64,000 bases of DNA, taken from positions 63,770,376-63,834,375 of the forward strand of contig CM070510.1 of assembly GCA_036346375.1 (NCBI GenBank). Reading direction: 5' to 3'. Positions 24,896 through 37,210 of this stretch are shown here, piece by piece. Source of the DNA: Guadua angustifolia (taxonomy: Eukaryota; Streptophyta; Magnoliopsida; Poales; Poaceae). The translations under genes were made by a program, and so were the position numbers. Each line of letters opens with the position of its first letter. Position 1 is the first letter of the stretch. Below the pieces are notes generated by a model. It was not told the origin of the DNA. It did no database searches and saw only the letters and a list, made by a program, of their open reading frames with translations.

Positions 24896-25597
24896 TGTCG
24901 ACGATTCTAGACGAGGTCCCCCGCCGAGCTTACTTGTTGAATGAGGGATCAACTTGGGGCCCCTTTTCCGCAAGGGTTATCGTCTGAGAGTATGCCGAGC
25001 AATGGAACGAAGGTATCTGGGACAATCGTAAGGCCTGTGGGGTCGTTTTTATCCGTTCGGCCTCTCACGGGAGATAATAACCTACGTCCGATGATTGCAC
25101 TAGTATGTGAAAGTGGGTTACAATGCGCTTACTCGGGAGGCCCCGAGCGATCCTAAGGACTCCGTAAGCAAGCGATGTGTGTAAGTGTGTGTAGTCTGAA
25201 GGTCCCACCTCAATCCATCATGGGAGGGGTATTTATAGGGAATTACAGAGACAAATCATTTATTACAGGCGTGCTCATTGTGGAGGACGATGCAGAAAGC
25301 GAAGGCGCCACCACTCACGGTACCACGCGACGTGGTTACAGGCCGAGCAGAGACCAAGCGCGCGGACCGTGGTAGCACGGATCCTGGCGTCAGTGATCTC
25401 TCGAGCCGCCAAGCGATTTAATGCCACGTCGTCTTGTCGGGCCCCGAGCTTGACTTGCTGGGGACGCGCTTGATGGGGGCGAGGGTAGCCCGTGGCCGGA
25501 GCTACGACGGTCGACCTTGCGTGCACCATCCGCAAGAGCATAGTCGGTTGGCGCCAAGCCGATGGTCGTCTTGGTACAGTATATCCAATCCCCGACA
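24896..25597 (-). mobile_element. Solo Gypsy LTR (minus)
   Basis: 702-bp LTR. On the minus strand it starts TGTCGGGGATTGG, has CTATAAATACC near 25240 and ends CGTCGACA. It is flanked by a perfect 5-bp duplication ATAGC (24891-24895 and 25598-25602). Same family as 22933-23654 but inserted in the opposite orientation. Confidence 0.9.
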
Positions 25598-25602
25598 ATA
25601 GC

Positions 25603-27914
25603 AAATGGGGGAAAAGAGAGGAAGAGATAAAGTCGACCGGTAAAGAAAGAAAAGAAAACAGGGGGAAAAGAAAGAAAAAACAGGAAAAAGAATAGGAAAG
25701 AAGAAAGATGAGAAAAAGGGGGGGGAAATAAAAAACATAAATGTGTTGTAACATCCCATTTTTGTTTTTTTTATAAATATTATAATATCATTTAAGCATT
25801 TTGTGAATTTTTTGGAATTTATTTCTTGATTTTTGAATTATGCTCTTTTGGATATTATTTCGTAAATCTGAGAAAGTTTAAATAGAGTGTTGCCAAGAAT
25901 ATTTTATTTGAGTTCTAAATGTCTTAAATTATTTTCTGGAATTTTCCATAATTTATTTGATATTTTTGCTATTCTATTTGGCTTTGTTTATTTTCTAGAA
26001 TTATTTTAAATAAGAAATGGTTTAAATAGTGTTGGGCTTTAACCCTATTCGGCCCATTCCATTTTCGATGAGGCCCGGTTCAGGAAGGTGCTTTGATCGT
26101 GGTCGTTAATTCTTGCATGTGGCAGGGATTGAACCACGTCGCCATGAATCTTGGTCGAGGATCAAGCCATGCGGCAACCGCTGGTCTTCATCTCCGTGTG
26201 GATCTTGACTTGCGTAGCCACCATGGACATGAAGGTTCTCCGTGAGGAGCTTGGACTCTTGTGGCCTTAAAAGGCGAGCATCGGTTGTGTCTTGACCCAA
26301 GTTAGCAGAGCCCTCAATCAATTCGGAGATCATCGCTTTGGTTTGCCCTAGTTTCGCCAATTTCTTCCTGCACCGCCGCCAAGGTCTTCTGCCATCATAC
26401 CCGGTGAGTCTTGAGAGCCGAGCTCGATGCCTTTCGTTTTGTTGTGTCGAGGTCTTCAAGATGCATGCTTTGGATTGACGGATGGGTCACCGTGGTATCC
26501 AACATGTCATAGGATACACAATTGGTATGTAGGGTATAATTAGCACCAACGTCCATCCTATAATTTTATCGGATATTGAAACCTAAAAACTTATGATTCT
26601 AAAGTGCTACACATACCTATTCTTATCAAACCGATTATGTGCGGGTACATATACCCAAGTTAAACTATCATCTTTGCCCTTCTCGCGAGGGACGGGACAC
26701 AGGTGCACAACCTAATTCGAGCGCCAAGGCGGTCTTTTGTGTCGCGATGGGCTACAAGGCCTGGTCGCACTGCTCCTTGAATCACGCATAAGCACTTCTC
26801 TAGGCCTGCCTACTTATCCATAAAAGAAGCCCGATCAGGCTACCACCCAAATGACACTAGAAGTATATTGTCTTCTTCTCTCCAACCATAAATAGTTATC
26901 GTTTTAAATATAAGTAATGTTAAAATTTTAAAACTTTAACTATTAATATCTTTTGAAATATTTAAATTAGATTTATGAAAATCATATATCTAGATTTGTC
27001 TTAAAATGTACTTTCATAATATTATAATTTCATTAAGTTTTATAAATATATTATAACATAAAATAGTGATGAAAGCTATGTTTTCCGGAGATCCTATCGA
27101 TATCACAGCGACAAAACCACTTTCCTGAGACAAATAGAAGCGTGCGACAGTGATAGAGTCGAGGAGAATCTGTCGGCGGCATGGTGCGGAACAGCAGCAG
27201 CGCCTCTGATTTGCATCGCACGTCTTGTAGCACTGCACAGGAATAGTGGCCTTATCCCGTCCATCACTTGAGACGTGCTGACAAGGTCTGATTTTTGCTT
27301 AGGAACGCCGCTGGATACCCTCCGTTGGATTGCACCTTTCCGTTGTCGATCGGCAGATTTGGTCGAGTCGCGAGTGGCTAAGATCGGGTCGGACCGCATG
27401 GACACGTCGGCCATTAGGTCCCGTTTGGAACATGGAGAAAATTTCATGTTCCTGCGAAGAACGAACTGATTTCTGTCTAATTTCTGTGTTTTAAACAAGT
27501 CCGTAGTAGCATTGCCATTGTTCGCCCCTAAGCAAAAGGAATCGTGCAGTTACCGTCATATATTCCCAACTGACCACGACTGAAGCACTCACACCAGGCC
27601 AGGAATCAGATGTTCATGCATCCCCTTCATCGTTAGAAACATCGCTAATTTACATAAGAAATGGTGTCAATGCCGATCCCTGCGTAGTTGGCAACTGGGC
27701 ACGCGAGTTGCAACCATTTACTAGCACTCCCTAGTCCCTACATCATCACGGATGAAATCATGAAACGGCGAAGCAATAGAACTTCCAGCGAGTAGATAGA
27801 AGTTCCTGTACAAGCTAATGATTGGTGCTTCGCAGTACAACAGGAAACCATCCAGGATTTCAGGCACTTCAAAGCTCGATTACGTCCTCCAAAGCCCAAA
27901 GGCGACCACCCTAA
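25603..27914. other. Intergenic with repeat remnants
   Basis: Contains a purine-rich stretch (25605-25740), an AT-rich segment starting TTGTAACATCCC near 25746 and a hAT remnant. An AT-rich stretch at about 26890-27060 is Stowaway-like. No intact gene is supported; frames such as 26106-26459 (minus) have no recognisable motif. Confidence 0.5.
26503..26694. mobile_element. Remnant of AGGGATGGCAA-family hAT element
   Basis: Matches the right end of the element at 21777-22530, beginning CATGTCATAGGATAC and sharing TCTAAAGTGCTAC. It is heavily mutated and the other end is missing. Confidence 0.6.
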
Positions 27915-28316
27915 GGCTCTTTCGTTTCAGTTTAAATATAGCTTCTGTTTAAAATATAAGCGGATTATCTGCTGAACAGGAGGATTCTAGACAGCTTCTC
28001 TTAGAATCAGAATCTGATTTGTACATAGAATCAGAAGCTGTCATCCACCTAATTCTGCGGATTCTGACTCAGATTCTACGAGTTCCGTCTCCCACGAGTT
28101 GTCGCAAGGCACAAGGGCTTCCGCCGTCGTCCCTAGGCCTCCTCCACCACCCTCATCCGCTCATTCGTCACCGATATCGATCAACAATCATCATAGACAA
28201 TCAGGATTGCTGAACGACCAGATTCTCCGGCCAGCAGATTCTTCAGACAGCTACTTCTCCAGACAGCTGATTACAATCCATAATCTGCATAATCAGAAGC
28301 TGTCTCGAAGGGGGCC
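27915..28316. mobile_element. PIF/Harbinger-type MITE
   Basis: 402-bp element with imperfect inverted termini GGCTCTTTCGTTTCAG and, inverted, GGCCCCCTTCGAGACAG. It is flanked by TAA on both sides (27912-27914 and 28317-28319). The interior repeats AGAATCAGAAGCTGTC-like motifs. No coding capacity. Confidence 0.65.
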
Positions 28317-28319
28317 TAA

Positions 28320-29213
28320 GTCTACCTAAAAGCAAGCTTCAGCCTTTGGGGGCGCCGCACCACTGTTTAGCTGGACGGTCAGTGATCTGCTGGTCACTTC
28401 ACAGCAGAGGAGAATTTAAGCTGCTGGTCATACGCAAGTTGGATCCAGCCCGATGCTCATGGAGTTTCAACTAGGTACAACTGTGGTAATAGCAGCTATG
28501 CGTTAATTGTTCGAGCTTGGAGACGTCACCTATCAGTGCTCCATGTTTTTCGTCAGTGCCATGCTCCCCTGGGTCGTGGTTCCTGTCAAGGCTTCATTCC
28601 AGATTGGTTTCAGGGTGTTGGATTGCATGTCTGCAAGATGTGTAACCAATTATTTAGGTCGTTTCATGCCATGTGCCCTCACGTGTGGTCGTGTACTCTC
28701 CAGGCTTATCTTGGCAAGGAGATAGGATGATTTATAGTGTGCATCTCCATCAACTTCCAACTATATCAGATTCCGAAACAATCGAAATTGCCCAGATAAA
28801 AAAGGGTAACTATTGAAGAGATCAAACCTAGCAAGAAGCATCTGAATTCTGTCATATCCACTAGCTCAAGATGTGCGGTGCAGGGCTATCTAATGGCGTG
28901 ATCTATAAGAGGACCAAGCTTACACGGCTAAGTGGAAGCAGCTGGCCTGAATTAGCAGAAAGTCGCTTTAGCTTGACATTGATGCATCAAAGGTAGTACT
29001 CCCTAAGGCCTACGCTGGTCCTCTAATCATATGCAAGTTAGGCTTCCCGGGCCCACTTGCCAGTTGTCTGTACTCAGGTGTACCAATTATGTAGGTACTG
29101 AGATTGTGTGTTTGGTTTGGATGGATGTACGGAAGCTAGAACTTGTATGAGTCCAGTTCAGCTACTGTATATGTCATCTGTAGCAAACAAGTGAGGTAAG
29201 TGAGATGGTAGTA
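28320..29213. other. Intergenic, nothing recognised
   Basis: Mixed-composition sequence without a convincing open frame, MITE terminus or tandem repeat. Confidence 0.45.
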
Positions 29214-29222
29214 GCCCTAGCA

Positions 29223-29520
29223 GAATTATTTTTTAAAATAATATTTGAAAAATAAAAAATTATAAAAATAATATGCCAAAATTAAAAATTACAAAAATAG
29301 AGCCAAATCTCCCTTCCTTTCCCCTGCGCTTGCTCGGTGGAGATGAAACTCTCTGTCGTCATTCCAATTGGCGACAGAGAGCATCTCGCCATTTCAAGTG
29401 GCGACAGGCTCTGTGTCGCCAATGAAAATGGCGACAGGTGCCCAAAAGTATCATTTTTCTTTTTGACATATTATTTCCATAAATTTCTATTAAAATAGTA
29501 TTATTTAAAAAACAAATTCA
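29223..29520. mobile_element. Mutator-like MITE with GGCGACAG hairpin core
   Basis: 298-bp element flanked by a perfect 9-bp direct repeat GCCCTAGCA (29214-29222 and 29521-29529), the size expected of Mutator-like elements. Its AT-rich inverted ends are GAATTATTTTTTAAAATAAT and a diverged counterpart. The core (29340-29440) holds several direct and inverted copies of GGCGACAG that could fold into hairpins. Confidence 0.65.
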
Positions 29521-29529
29521 GCCCTAGCA

Positions 29530-31040
29530 CATGCGTAGAATGCACTGCCCAGTAGCCTGTTTTCGTCATGCCATACCTGAGCAGTAAGCTTTTGTTACTC
29601 TGACGTGATCTAATTAGGACTAGTTAGAATTCGTTATCATTGGGGTATTTGGCATGCATGGATCTCATCCTTGTATTGTTTTAGGACCATTTGCTGATTT
29701 GCAGTAATCAAAGAACTAAAGAATGTGGTGTACAGCTAGGGAAGATCTTGGGCCATTTACTAACAGCTATTATGGTGTTTTTTCCCTTATGATTTGCACA
29801 AAGCAACATGTGCGGCACGAAATAGAGGACCAGCAATTCTGGTCCTCCTTGAGGTCTCGGGGCCAACGATCATTTCATTCCGTGCAAAGCCAAGCAGCTC
29901 TATGCTAGTCAGCTAGTAGTAGCACTCCAGTACTTAGGGACCTTCCGATGGACTCCAATCAGTACAGAAACAGCAGCTCTCTCCGCTAGGGCCCTTAATT
30001 TCATTGGTTTGTTTTTGCGAGATTCATTGATTTTATTTGAGAACTCTATATGGCAGTTTCATGGTTAAATTTCACTGATTTCATCCGAACTATGGAGGAG
30101 TGAATATATAGTTTACTTGCGCAAGACTAAGCTGAGCATAAACATTCACTAGCCACAGCTAATTTCAGTTTTCTGGATAAGTGTGCATATACATGAGTCC
30201 TGTAATGCGGGCAGTGCTAGAGTCCTGCTAGTCTGCAAGTACCGAGTGCAACGAAGGCGGCAAGCTTGCTAGCATACCCCACCAAAATAAACGTCGGGCC
30301 CTATCATTTGGCTAGCTCCTTGTCGAAGTTTATAAATCTGGCAATGTAGGTCTCCTATTCTTGAGTCTTATCATTGCACTACGTACAGCAAGCTCAATCA
30401 TGATAGATCAGCTCGTCAGCACCAGTGCAGAGTATTTTGTTCTGAAAGGTCTGTTAACTCTATATAACTAACACAGGACACTACTAGTCTACTACTCTAG
30501 TAGAAAGTGTGGGACAAAAGAAGGAAAAATTGCATTTCTCGTTTACTCTGGATCTATAGTATGCACGTCATGGTTGCAAGGAATATTTATGGTCACTTTG
30601 ACCACCAATTTGTATCATAATATATTTATAAATCCAATAAAATTACAATAGAATGAAATTATTTTTCAAGACAAATCTACATATATGTTTTTATGCATTC
30701 AATACAAATATTTTAAAGATATCGATAGCTAAAGTTTCGAAAACTTGACTGCACGTACCTTAAAACAACATGTACCTGTGAATAGGGACTATCACGTAGA
30801 GAGAGTGCGTGTGTATATATAACTTAACATCAAAAAAATTCGAACTTTTTTACGTGATACACAGAGGAAAATACCTATATATTTTAGATTATAATGTCTA
30901 GGCTTCATATTGTCCCAGTTAATTATAAGATATATAGCGCGCAGAAATTGTCACATGGAACAACGGAGTAGTGCAGATTTTAATTGTGTGCGCCGTGATG
31001 GTGTTTGTGTGAGCACACGGTATAGCACGCACGCACTGCA
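29530..31040. other. Intergenic with a Stowaway-like remnant
   Basis: No gene recognised. The stretch at about 30590-30770 (AATATATTTATAAATCCAAT and following) has the AT-rich core seen in grass Stowaway MITEs, but no termini are preserved. Confidence 0.45.
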
Positions 31041-31246
31041 GCGTAGCTCGCAACTCGTAAGTTTACCTGTGAGAGGCATGCACACAGACCCAGTCACATG
31101 ACGCCAAGGGAGACACGACGGCGTGACAAAATAGACGAACGTCGGTTGCATTGCATACAGTTCATTGTGAATTACGCACTGTAGCTAGGTACAACCATTG
31201 AAAATTTCTTTTAGCCAGCTTCCCCTGAGATCATATCACTCAAAAC

Positions 31247-32637
31247 CAAGGATTTAAATTTCATTAAATTTTCACCGAAATTTTGGATTTTGGGTGCCAC
31301 GAAATCCAAATTACCATCCGGATAAAAAATTGAATGCTACAGCAATTTTGTGTGGCAATTTCTTTTTTTTTTTGCGAGATTTCGCTTTCACCGATCTTTA
31401 TTCGTGTAGCAATTTCTTTTTGTTTTTTGCTAGATTTCACCGAAATTTCATAATTTTTGATCGGTCTTTAAACTTTTATGGCCAGATTTGATCAGATTTG
31501 GTCCAATAACCCTTAAGAAAGTCATCTTCGATGAAAATTTTAAAAATAATTGAACTTCATTTGTTATGTTTAAAAAAACAAAAAACAAAATGAACATAAT
31601 TAGAACAGTAACATTGTCAAAATTTTATAAATTTTCTAAGTGTGATCATGATCTAAAATTTTCTGAGAGATTAAGAATTGCCTCAGTACCATTTTATAAA
31701 ATTTTTAAAAAAAATTCAACTTTTCTGTTTGGTCAATCAAACCTATGTAAGCATTGAACTTCATTTGTTATATTATATTTTGAAAATCAAAAAAAGAAAG
31801 AACATAAATAGTACTGTGACTTGTAAGAATTTTATAAATTCACTGGAGTGTTATCATGATTCAAAATTTTTATGAGCTCTTAAGCATTTCCTTATGACCC
31901 TTCTGTAAAATTTTCAAAAATGTTAAACCTTTTTAATTTCTAAAGTAAATCTATGTATTGATTATCGACCTTTTATCGAAAAGTAGCACCGTCAGAATTT
32001 TTAAAAATATTTAAGTATGATCATCATCTAAAATTTTAAACAAATATTAAAGATATATCAGGACCATCTAAAAAAATATTCAAAATTTTCTAACATGGTT
32101 TGAAACATTTTTCATTTTGTTCAAGTTTGCCGGTATGGCTTTTAACAGGACAGTAGCACTTTGAGATTTTTTTAAAAAAATCATAAAGGTTGATCATCAT
32201 CTAAAAATTTTATTAGAATATTAATAATGTATTATAACCATGCAAAAAAAATCAAAATTTTCTAACATGTTTTGTACCATTTACCATTCGATTCAAATTT
32301 GCTTGTCAACGTTTTATTAAGACAGTAGTAATTTTTGAATTTTTAAAAATTCTTCAGACTTGATAATAATCTTAAATTTTTATGAGAACATCACTGATGT
32401 GTAAGGAACCTTCACAAAAAATTTCAAAATTTTTAGATATCATTTGAACTATTTTTCAATCAGTTCAAATTTGTCAAAATTTTGGCAATTTTGCATTTTT
32501 GGCCAATATTTCAGAAATTTCGGTCCAAAAAATTTCAGATTTGAATTTTGATCTTTATCTGAAATAACGAGATTTCACCAAAATTTCATATTTCGATCAC
32601 CAATGAAATTTCATCCAAAACGAAATTTGAATCCCTT
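31247..32637. mobile_element. AT-rich hAT-like element (B copy 1)
   Basis: 1391-bp element with imperfect inverted termini CAAGGATTTAAATTTC and, from the right, AAGGGATTCAAATTTC. It is flanked by a perfect 8-bp target duplication CTCAAAAC (31239-31246 and 32638-32645). GAAATTTC and its variants recur near both ends. It has no coding capacity. A diverged relative lies at 3359-4756. Confidence 0.8.
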
Positions 32638-32919
32638 CTCAAAACTCCCCTGCACTGCAGATTAAGCCATGCGCCAGAGGTGGTCAGAATATTTGCACCA
32701 GTACAATTTCATCCCTTGACTTCTCATCATGAAAGCGTTGTAGCCGGAAACCTTTCCTGCTCTAAAAATTGGTAGACGTCGCTGTTCCTTTTTCCCTGCA
32801 ATTATGCACTCTTGGCATACTGGAACTGCAAGTAGAACCTCAACATTCAGATTGCTGAATAGGCTGGTCCGTGAGCGATTGCTACCCGAAGATCGAACGG
32901 GAAAGGCACAAGGAATCAC

Positions 32920-33825
32920 TAGGGATGGCAACCGGTGCATACCCGCCGGGTATTGGCCCCCCGTACCCGTCCCCGCCAGATGAAAAATCACCAGATTAAT
33001 TCACCGTGCACCACCACGGGTAGAACTTCTTCCCATACCCATCCCCGTCGGTCCCTTTCACCACCGGTCACCCATACCCGCCAATGTTCACGAAAATGGA
33101 AGCATGTTGGTTAAGTTGGTGAAAAACTACACAAGCCTCCTCCTCCTCCCGAAGCCACCTAAAGCCCGATCTTCACCCACCAAGCCTCCTCCTCCTCGGT
33201 CCTCCCCAACTCCAGTAGCGTGAGAAAGGCGAGGCCAGTGGCCGGTGAGGAAGGAAAGCGGCGAGAGGAGGCGAGAGTGCAGAGACTCAGCTCAACCGCT
33301 CGGTGGTTCGGCCGGTCGGCCCAAGAACGCCACGTTGCCCGCCTCAAGCTCTTCTCGCCGGCCCGCCTCTGACCTCTGCTTGTGCCTACGCTCATGGCGT
33401 TTAGGTATGCATGTGCCTTGGCTTGCTAGGGTTAGGGTATTAGGGAAATAGGAACGGTGTCTGGAGTCTAACTCTGAATTGGAGTCTTGGACGCGTACGC
33501 GTAGAATCGCTCGCCTCAATCCTCATCGAGTCCATCGCCTGGTGGTCACTTCCATTGGGCTTGGGCAGCTTAGCTATTCAGGTTGGGTCAATCGCCAAAC
33601 CGGAATTGGGGCCGGACTACTATACAAGACAATGCACAAGGTTGCTACACGGTAAATGGGTAGCAGTGCGGGTGGAAGTACCGCACTGCCGTGCATGCTA
33701 TACCCGACGGGTGAAGGTTTTCTTCCATTAATATACCCATGGGTATGATTATTGGACCAGATTTGCACCCTAATGGAGTAAATACCCATCGGGTATCGGG
33801 TTTCGGGTACCCATTGCCATCCCTA
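32920..33825. mobile_element. Non-autonomous hAT element, AGGGATGGCAA family (B copy 1)
   Basis: 906-bp element with termini TAGGGATGGCAA...TTGCCATCCCTA and a perfect 8-bp target duplication GGAATCAC (32912-32919 and 33826-33833). The subterminal regions are rich in CGGGTA/TACCCG. The GC-rich interior has no recognisable transposase. Confidence 0.92.
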
Positions 33826-33918
33826 GGAATCACTCGCCTTCACTCCTGAGAAAAGATCACAAGAGAGAGTAGTAGCCGCTTGTCAAGTGCAATCAAATTA
33901 GTGGAGTGGACAGTGCAT

Positions 33919-34227
33919 GAGAAATTTTACAGTGTATTACGCCAATAGCATATGGTAGATAGTAAAAATCAGATCTAATTATCGATTCATTGAGAGTATT
34001 TCTACTACTCTACTACCAGATAAAGTATAAATAAAGAGCTCTTTTATGGTACACTAAATTCAATAAAAACCATTTATACTTTTCGATTCAATGTATCAGA
34101 TTAGTTAGAATTTATTTATACTTCCTCTGATAGTAGAGCAGTAGAAATACTCTTCATAAATTAGCAGCTAGATCTGATTCCTATTACCCACTATATATTA
34201 CCAATATGATGCACCGTAAAATTTCTC
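33919..34227. mobile_element. MITE with long inverted ends (B copy 1)
   Basis: 309-bp fold-back sequence with termini GAGAAATTTTACAGTG and, inverted, GAGAAATTTTACGGTG. Similarity continues inward through the AATCAGATCT motif on each arm. The target duplication is unclear, so I do not assign a superfamily. A partial relative lies in intron 1 of XTH gene 2. Confidence 0.65.
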
Positions 34228-34619
34228 TAAATAAATACTAGCTAATCTAATCATCTATTATATATTAAAAACTCATGAGAGTCGCTAAAAAAAGAGAAAT
34301 AGGCTAAAAAATCTCTAAAAAAGTAAAACATCTAGCCCTTAATCTGATGGATCCTAATTATAACCATCATCGGATCTTTTGTCAAAAATAAGAATATGCT
34401 AGAAATTCTCAGAAAAAAGCAAAACATCTGCCCTTTAATCTAGTGCCCTCTAACTAACTTAAACTATAGTAACCATTAGATGTTACTAATTAAAGAAAAA
34501 CATCTAACTGTCTATCTAGCAAATCTGAGTTACAATGGCTTAAATTAAAAGAAAGAGTCCATACCAAGTACAACAAAAAAATAACAAAAATTTGTAATAA
34601 AAAATAAAAATAAAATTGC

Positions 34620-35225
34620 AATTTGATTTTCATATCAACTTCAAATTAAAAACCGAACATAGCTAAAATTTAGAATAAAATTAGATAAAAATTAGCAGTT
34701 GGATCTGTATAATAAATTTAACCTAAAACTAATATTCAAAATTAAATAAAAATAACAATAAAATTTGATTTTCATATGAACTTCAAATTAAAACCCAGCA
34801 TAAAGCTAAAATTGATTAAAAGAAAGAGTCAATGCCAAATATAATAAAAAATAACCAAAATTGGGAATAAAAAATAAAATAAATTAACAATTTGATTTTT
34901 CATATCAACTCCAAATTAAAACCTAAACATAGCTAAAATTTAGAATAAAATTAGATAAAAATTAGCAGTTGGATTTATATATCAAATTTAACCTAAAATT
35001 AATATTCAAAATTAAATAAAAATAACAATAAATTTTTATTTTCATATGAACTCCAAACTAAAACCTTGACATAGCTAAAATTCGAAATAAAATTAGATAA
35101 AAATTAGCAGTTCAATTTGTATATCAAATCTAACCTAAAAATAATATTTGAAATTAAATAAAAATTAACAACCTAGATTATAAGAATATTTGAAATTAAA
35201 TAAAAAATAACAATTAAATTATTAG
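34620..35225 (+). repeat. AT-rich minisatellite, about 140-bp period (B copy 1)
   Basis: About four degenerate units, each starting TTTCATATSAACTYCAAAYT and containing AACATAGCTAAAATT and AGATAAAAATTAGCAGTT, with unit starts near 34629, 34769, 34897 and 35041. Confidence 0.7.
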
Positions 35226-35560
35226 CTTAGATTATAAGAAAGAATCCATACCAAGAATGATAAAAAGTTATGTTGTGAATATAAATCTTAACTTTCCAGC
35301 CTTATTTATTTGTTTGCTTATTTGAATTTCTTTTGTGTTTTGTAGTCTGCACCAGGCGTAGCTCGCAACTCGTAAGTTTACCTGTGAGAGGCATGCACAC
35401 AGACCCAGTCACATGACGCCAAGGGAGACACGACGGCGTGACAAAATAGACGAACGTCGGTTGCATTGCATACAGTTCATTGTGAATTACGCACTGTAGC
35501 TAGGTACAACCATTGAAAATTTCTTTTAGCCAGCTTCCCTGAGATCATATCACTCAAAAC

Positions 35561-36937
35561 CAAGGATTTAAATTTCATTAAATTTTCACGAAATTTTGGA
35601 TTTTGGGTGCCACGAAATCAAATTACCATCCGGATAAAAAATTTGAATGCTACAGCAATTTTGTGTGGCAATTTCTTTTTTTTTTAGATTTCGCTTTCAC
35701 CGATCTTTATTAGTGTAGCAATTTCTTTTTGTTTTTGCTAGATTTCACCGAAATTTCATAATTTTGATCGGTCTTTAAACTTTTATGGCGGTTGATCGAT
35801 TTGGTCCAATAACCCTTAAGAAAGTCATCTTCGATGAAAATTTTAAAATAATTGAACTTCATTTGTTATGTTTAAAAAACAAAAACAAAATGAACATAAT
35901 TAGAACGATAACATTGTCAAAATTTTATAAATTTTCTAAGTGTGATCATGATCTAAAATTTTCTGAGAGATTAAGAATTGCCTCAGTACCATTTTATAAA
36001 ATTTTTAAAAAAAATTCAACTTTTCTGTTTGGTCAATCAAACCTATGTAAGCATTGAACTTCATTTGTTATATTATATTTTGAAAATCAAAAAAAGAAAG
36101 AACATAAATAGTACTGTGACTTGTAAGAATTTTATAAATTCACTGGAGTGTTATCATGATTCAAAATTTTTATGAGCTCTTAAGCATTTCCTTATGACCC
36201 TTCTGTAAAATTTTCAAAAATGTTAAACCTTTTTTAATTTCTAAAGTAAATCTATGTATTGATTATCAGCCTTTTATCAGAAAGTAGCACCGTCAGAATT
36301 TTTAAAAAATATTTAAGTATGATCATCATCTAAAAATTTTAAACAAATATTAAAGATATATCAGGACCATCTAAAAAAATATTCAAAATTTTCTAACATG
36401 GTTTGAAACATTTTTCATTTTGTTCAAGTTTGCCGGTATGGCTTTTAACAGGACAGTAGCACTTTGAGATTTTTTTAAAAAAATCATAAAGGTTGATCAT
36501 CATCTAAAAATTTTATTAGAATATTAATAATGTATTATAACCATGCAAAAAAATCAAAATTTTCTAACATGTTTTGTACCATTTACCATTCGATTCAAAT
36601 TTGCTTGTCAAGCGTTTTATTAAGACAGTAGTAATTTTTGAATTTTAAAAATTCTTCAGACTTGATAATAATCTTAAATTTTATGAGAACATCACTGATG
36701 TGTAAGGAACCTTCACAAAAATTTCAAAATTTTTAGATATCATTTGAACTATTTTTCAATCAGTTCAAATTTGTCAAAATTTTGGCAATTTTGCATTTTT
36801 GGCCAATATTTCAGAAATTTCGGTCCAAAAAATTTCAGATTTGAATTTTGATCTTTATCTGAAATAACGAGATTTCACCAAAATTTCATATTTCGATCAC
36901 CAATGAAATTTCATCCAAAACGAAATTTGAATCCCTT
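35561..36937. mobile_element. AT-rich hAT-like element (B copy 2)
   Basis: Duplicate of 31247-32637 with the same CTCAAAAC flanks, so the insertion predates the tandem duplication. Confidence 0.8.
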
Positions 36938-37210
36938 CTCAAAACTCCCCTGCACTGCAGATTAAGCCATCTTGAGGTGGTCAGAATATTTGCACCAGTA
37001 CAATTTCATCCCTTGACTTCTCATCATGAAAGCGTTGTAGCGGAAACCTTTCTGCTCTAAAATTGGTAGACGTCATTGTTCCTTTTTCCTGCAATTATGC
37101 ACTCTTGGCATCTTGGGCGCAAGTAGAACCTCAACATTGATTCTTTGAATAAATTTGGTCCGTGAGCGATTGCTACCCGAAGATCGAACGGGAAAGGCAC
37201 AAGGAATCAC

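Larger units (their letters stand above)
31041..35355 (+). repeat. 4.3-kb tandem duplication B, copy 1
   Basis: Unit starting GCGTAGCTCGCAACTCG and ending TAGTCTGCACCAG, 4315 bp, followed directly in the same orientation by a 4286-bp copy. It contains, in order, an AT-rich hAT-like element, a second hAT element, a 309-bp MITE and an AT-rich minisatellite. No functional gene is seen in it. Confidence 0.93.

Noticed and set aside
34620..35225. Possible CRISPR-like regular repeats
   Set aside because: Units are long (about 140 bp), AT-rich, degenerate and without unique spacers; the host is a plant. It is a minisatellite.
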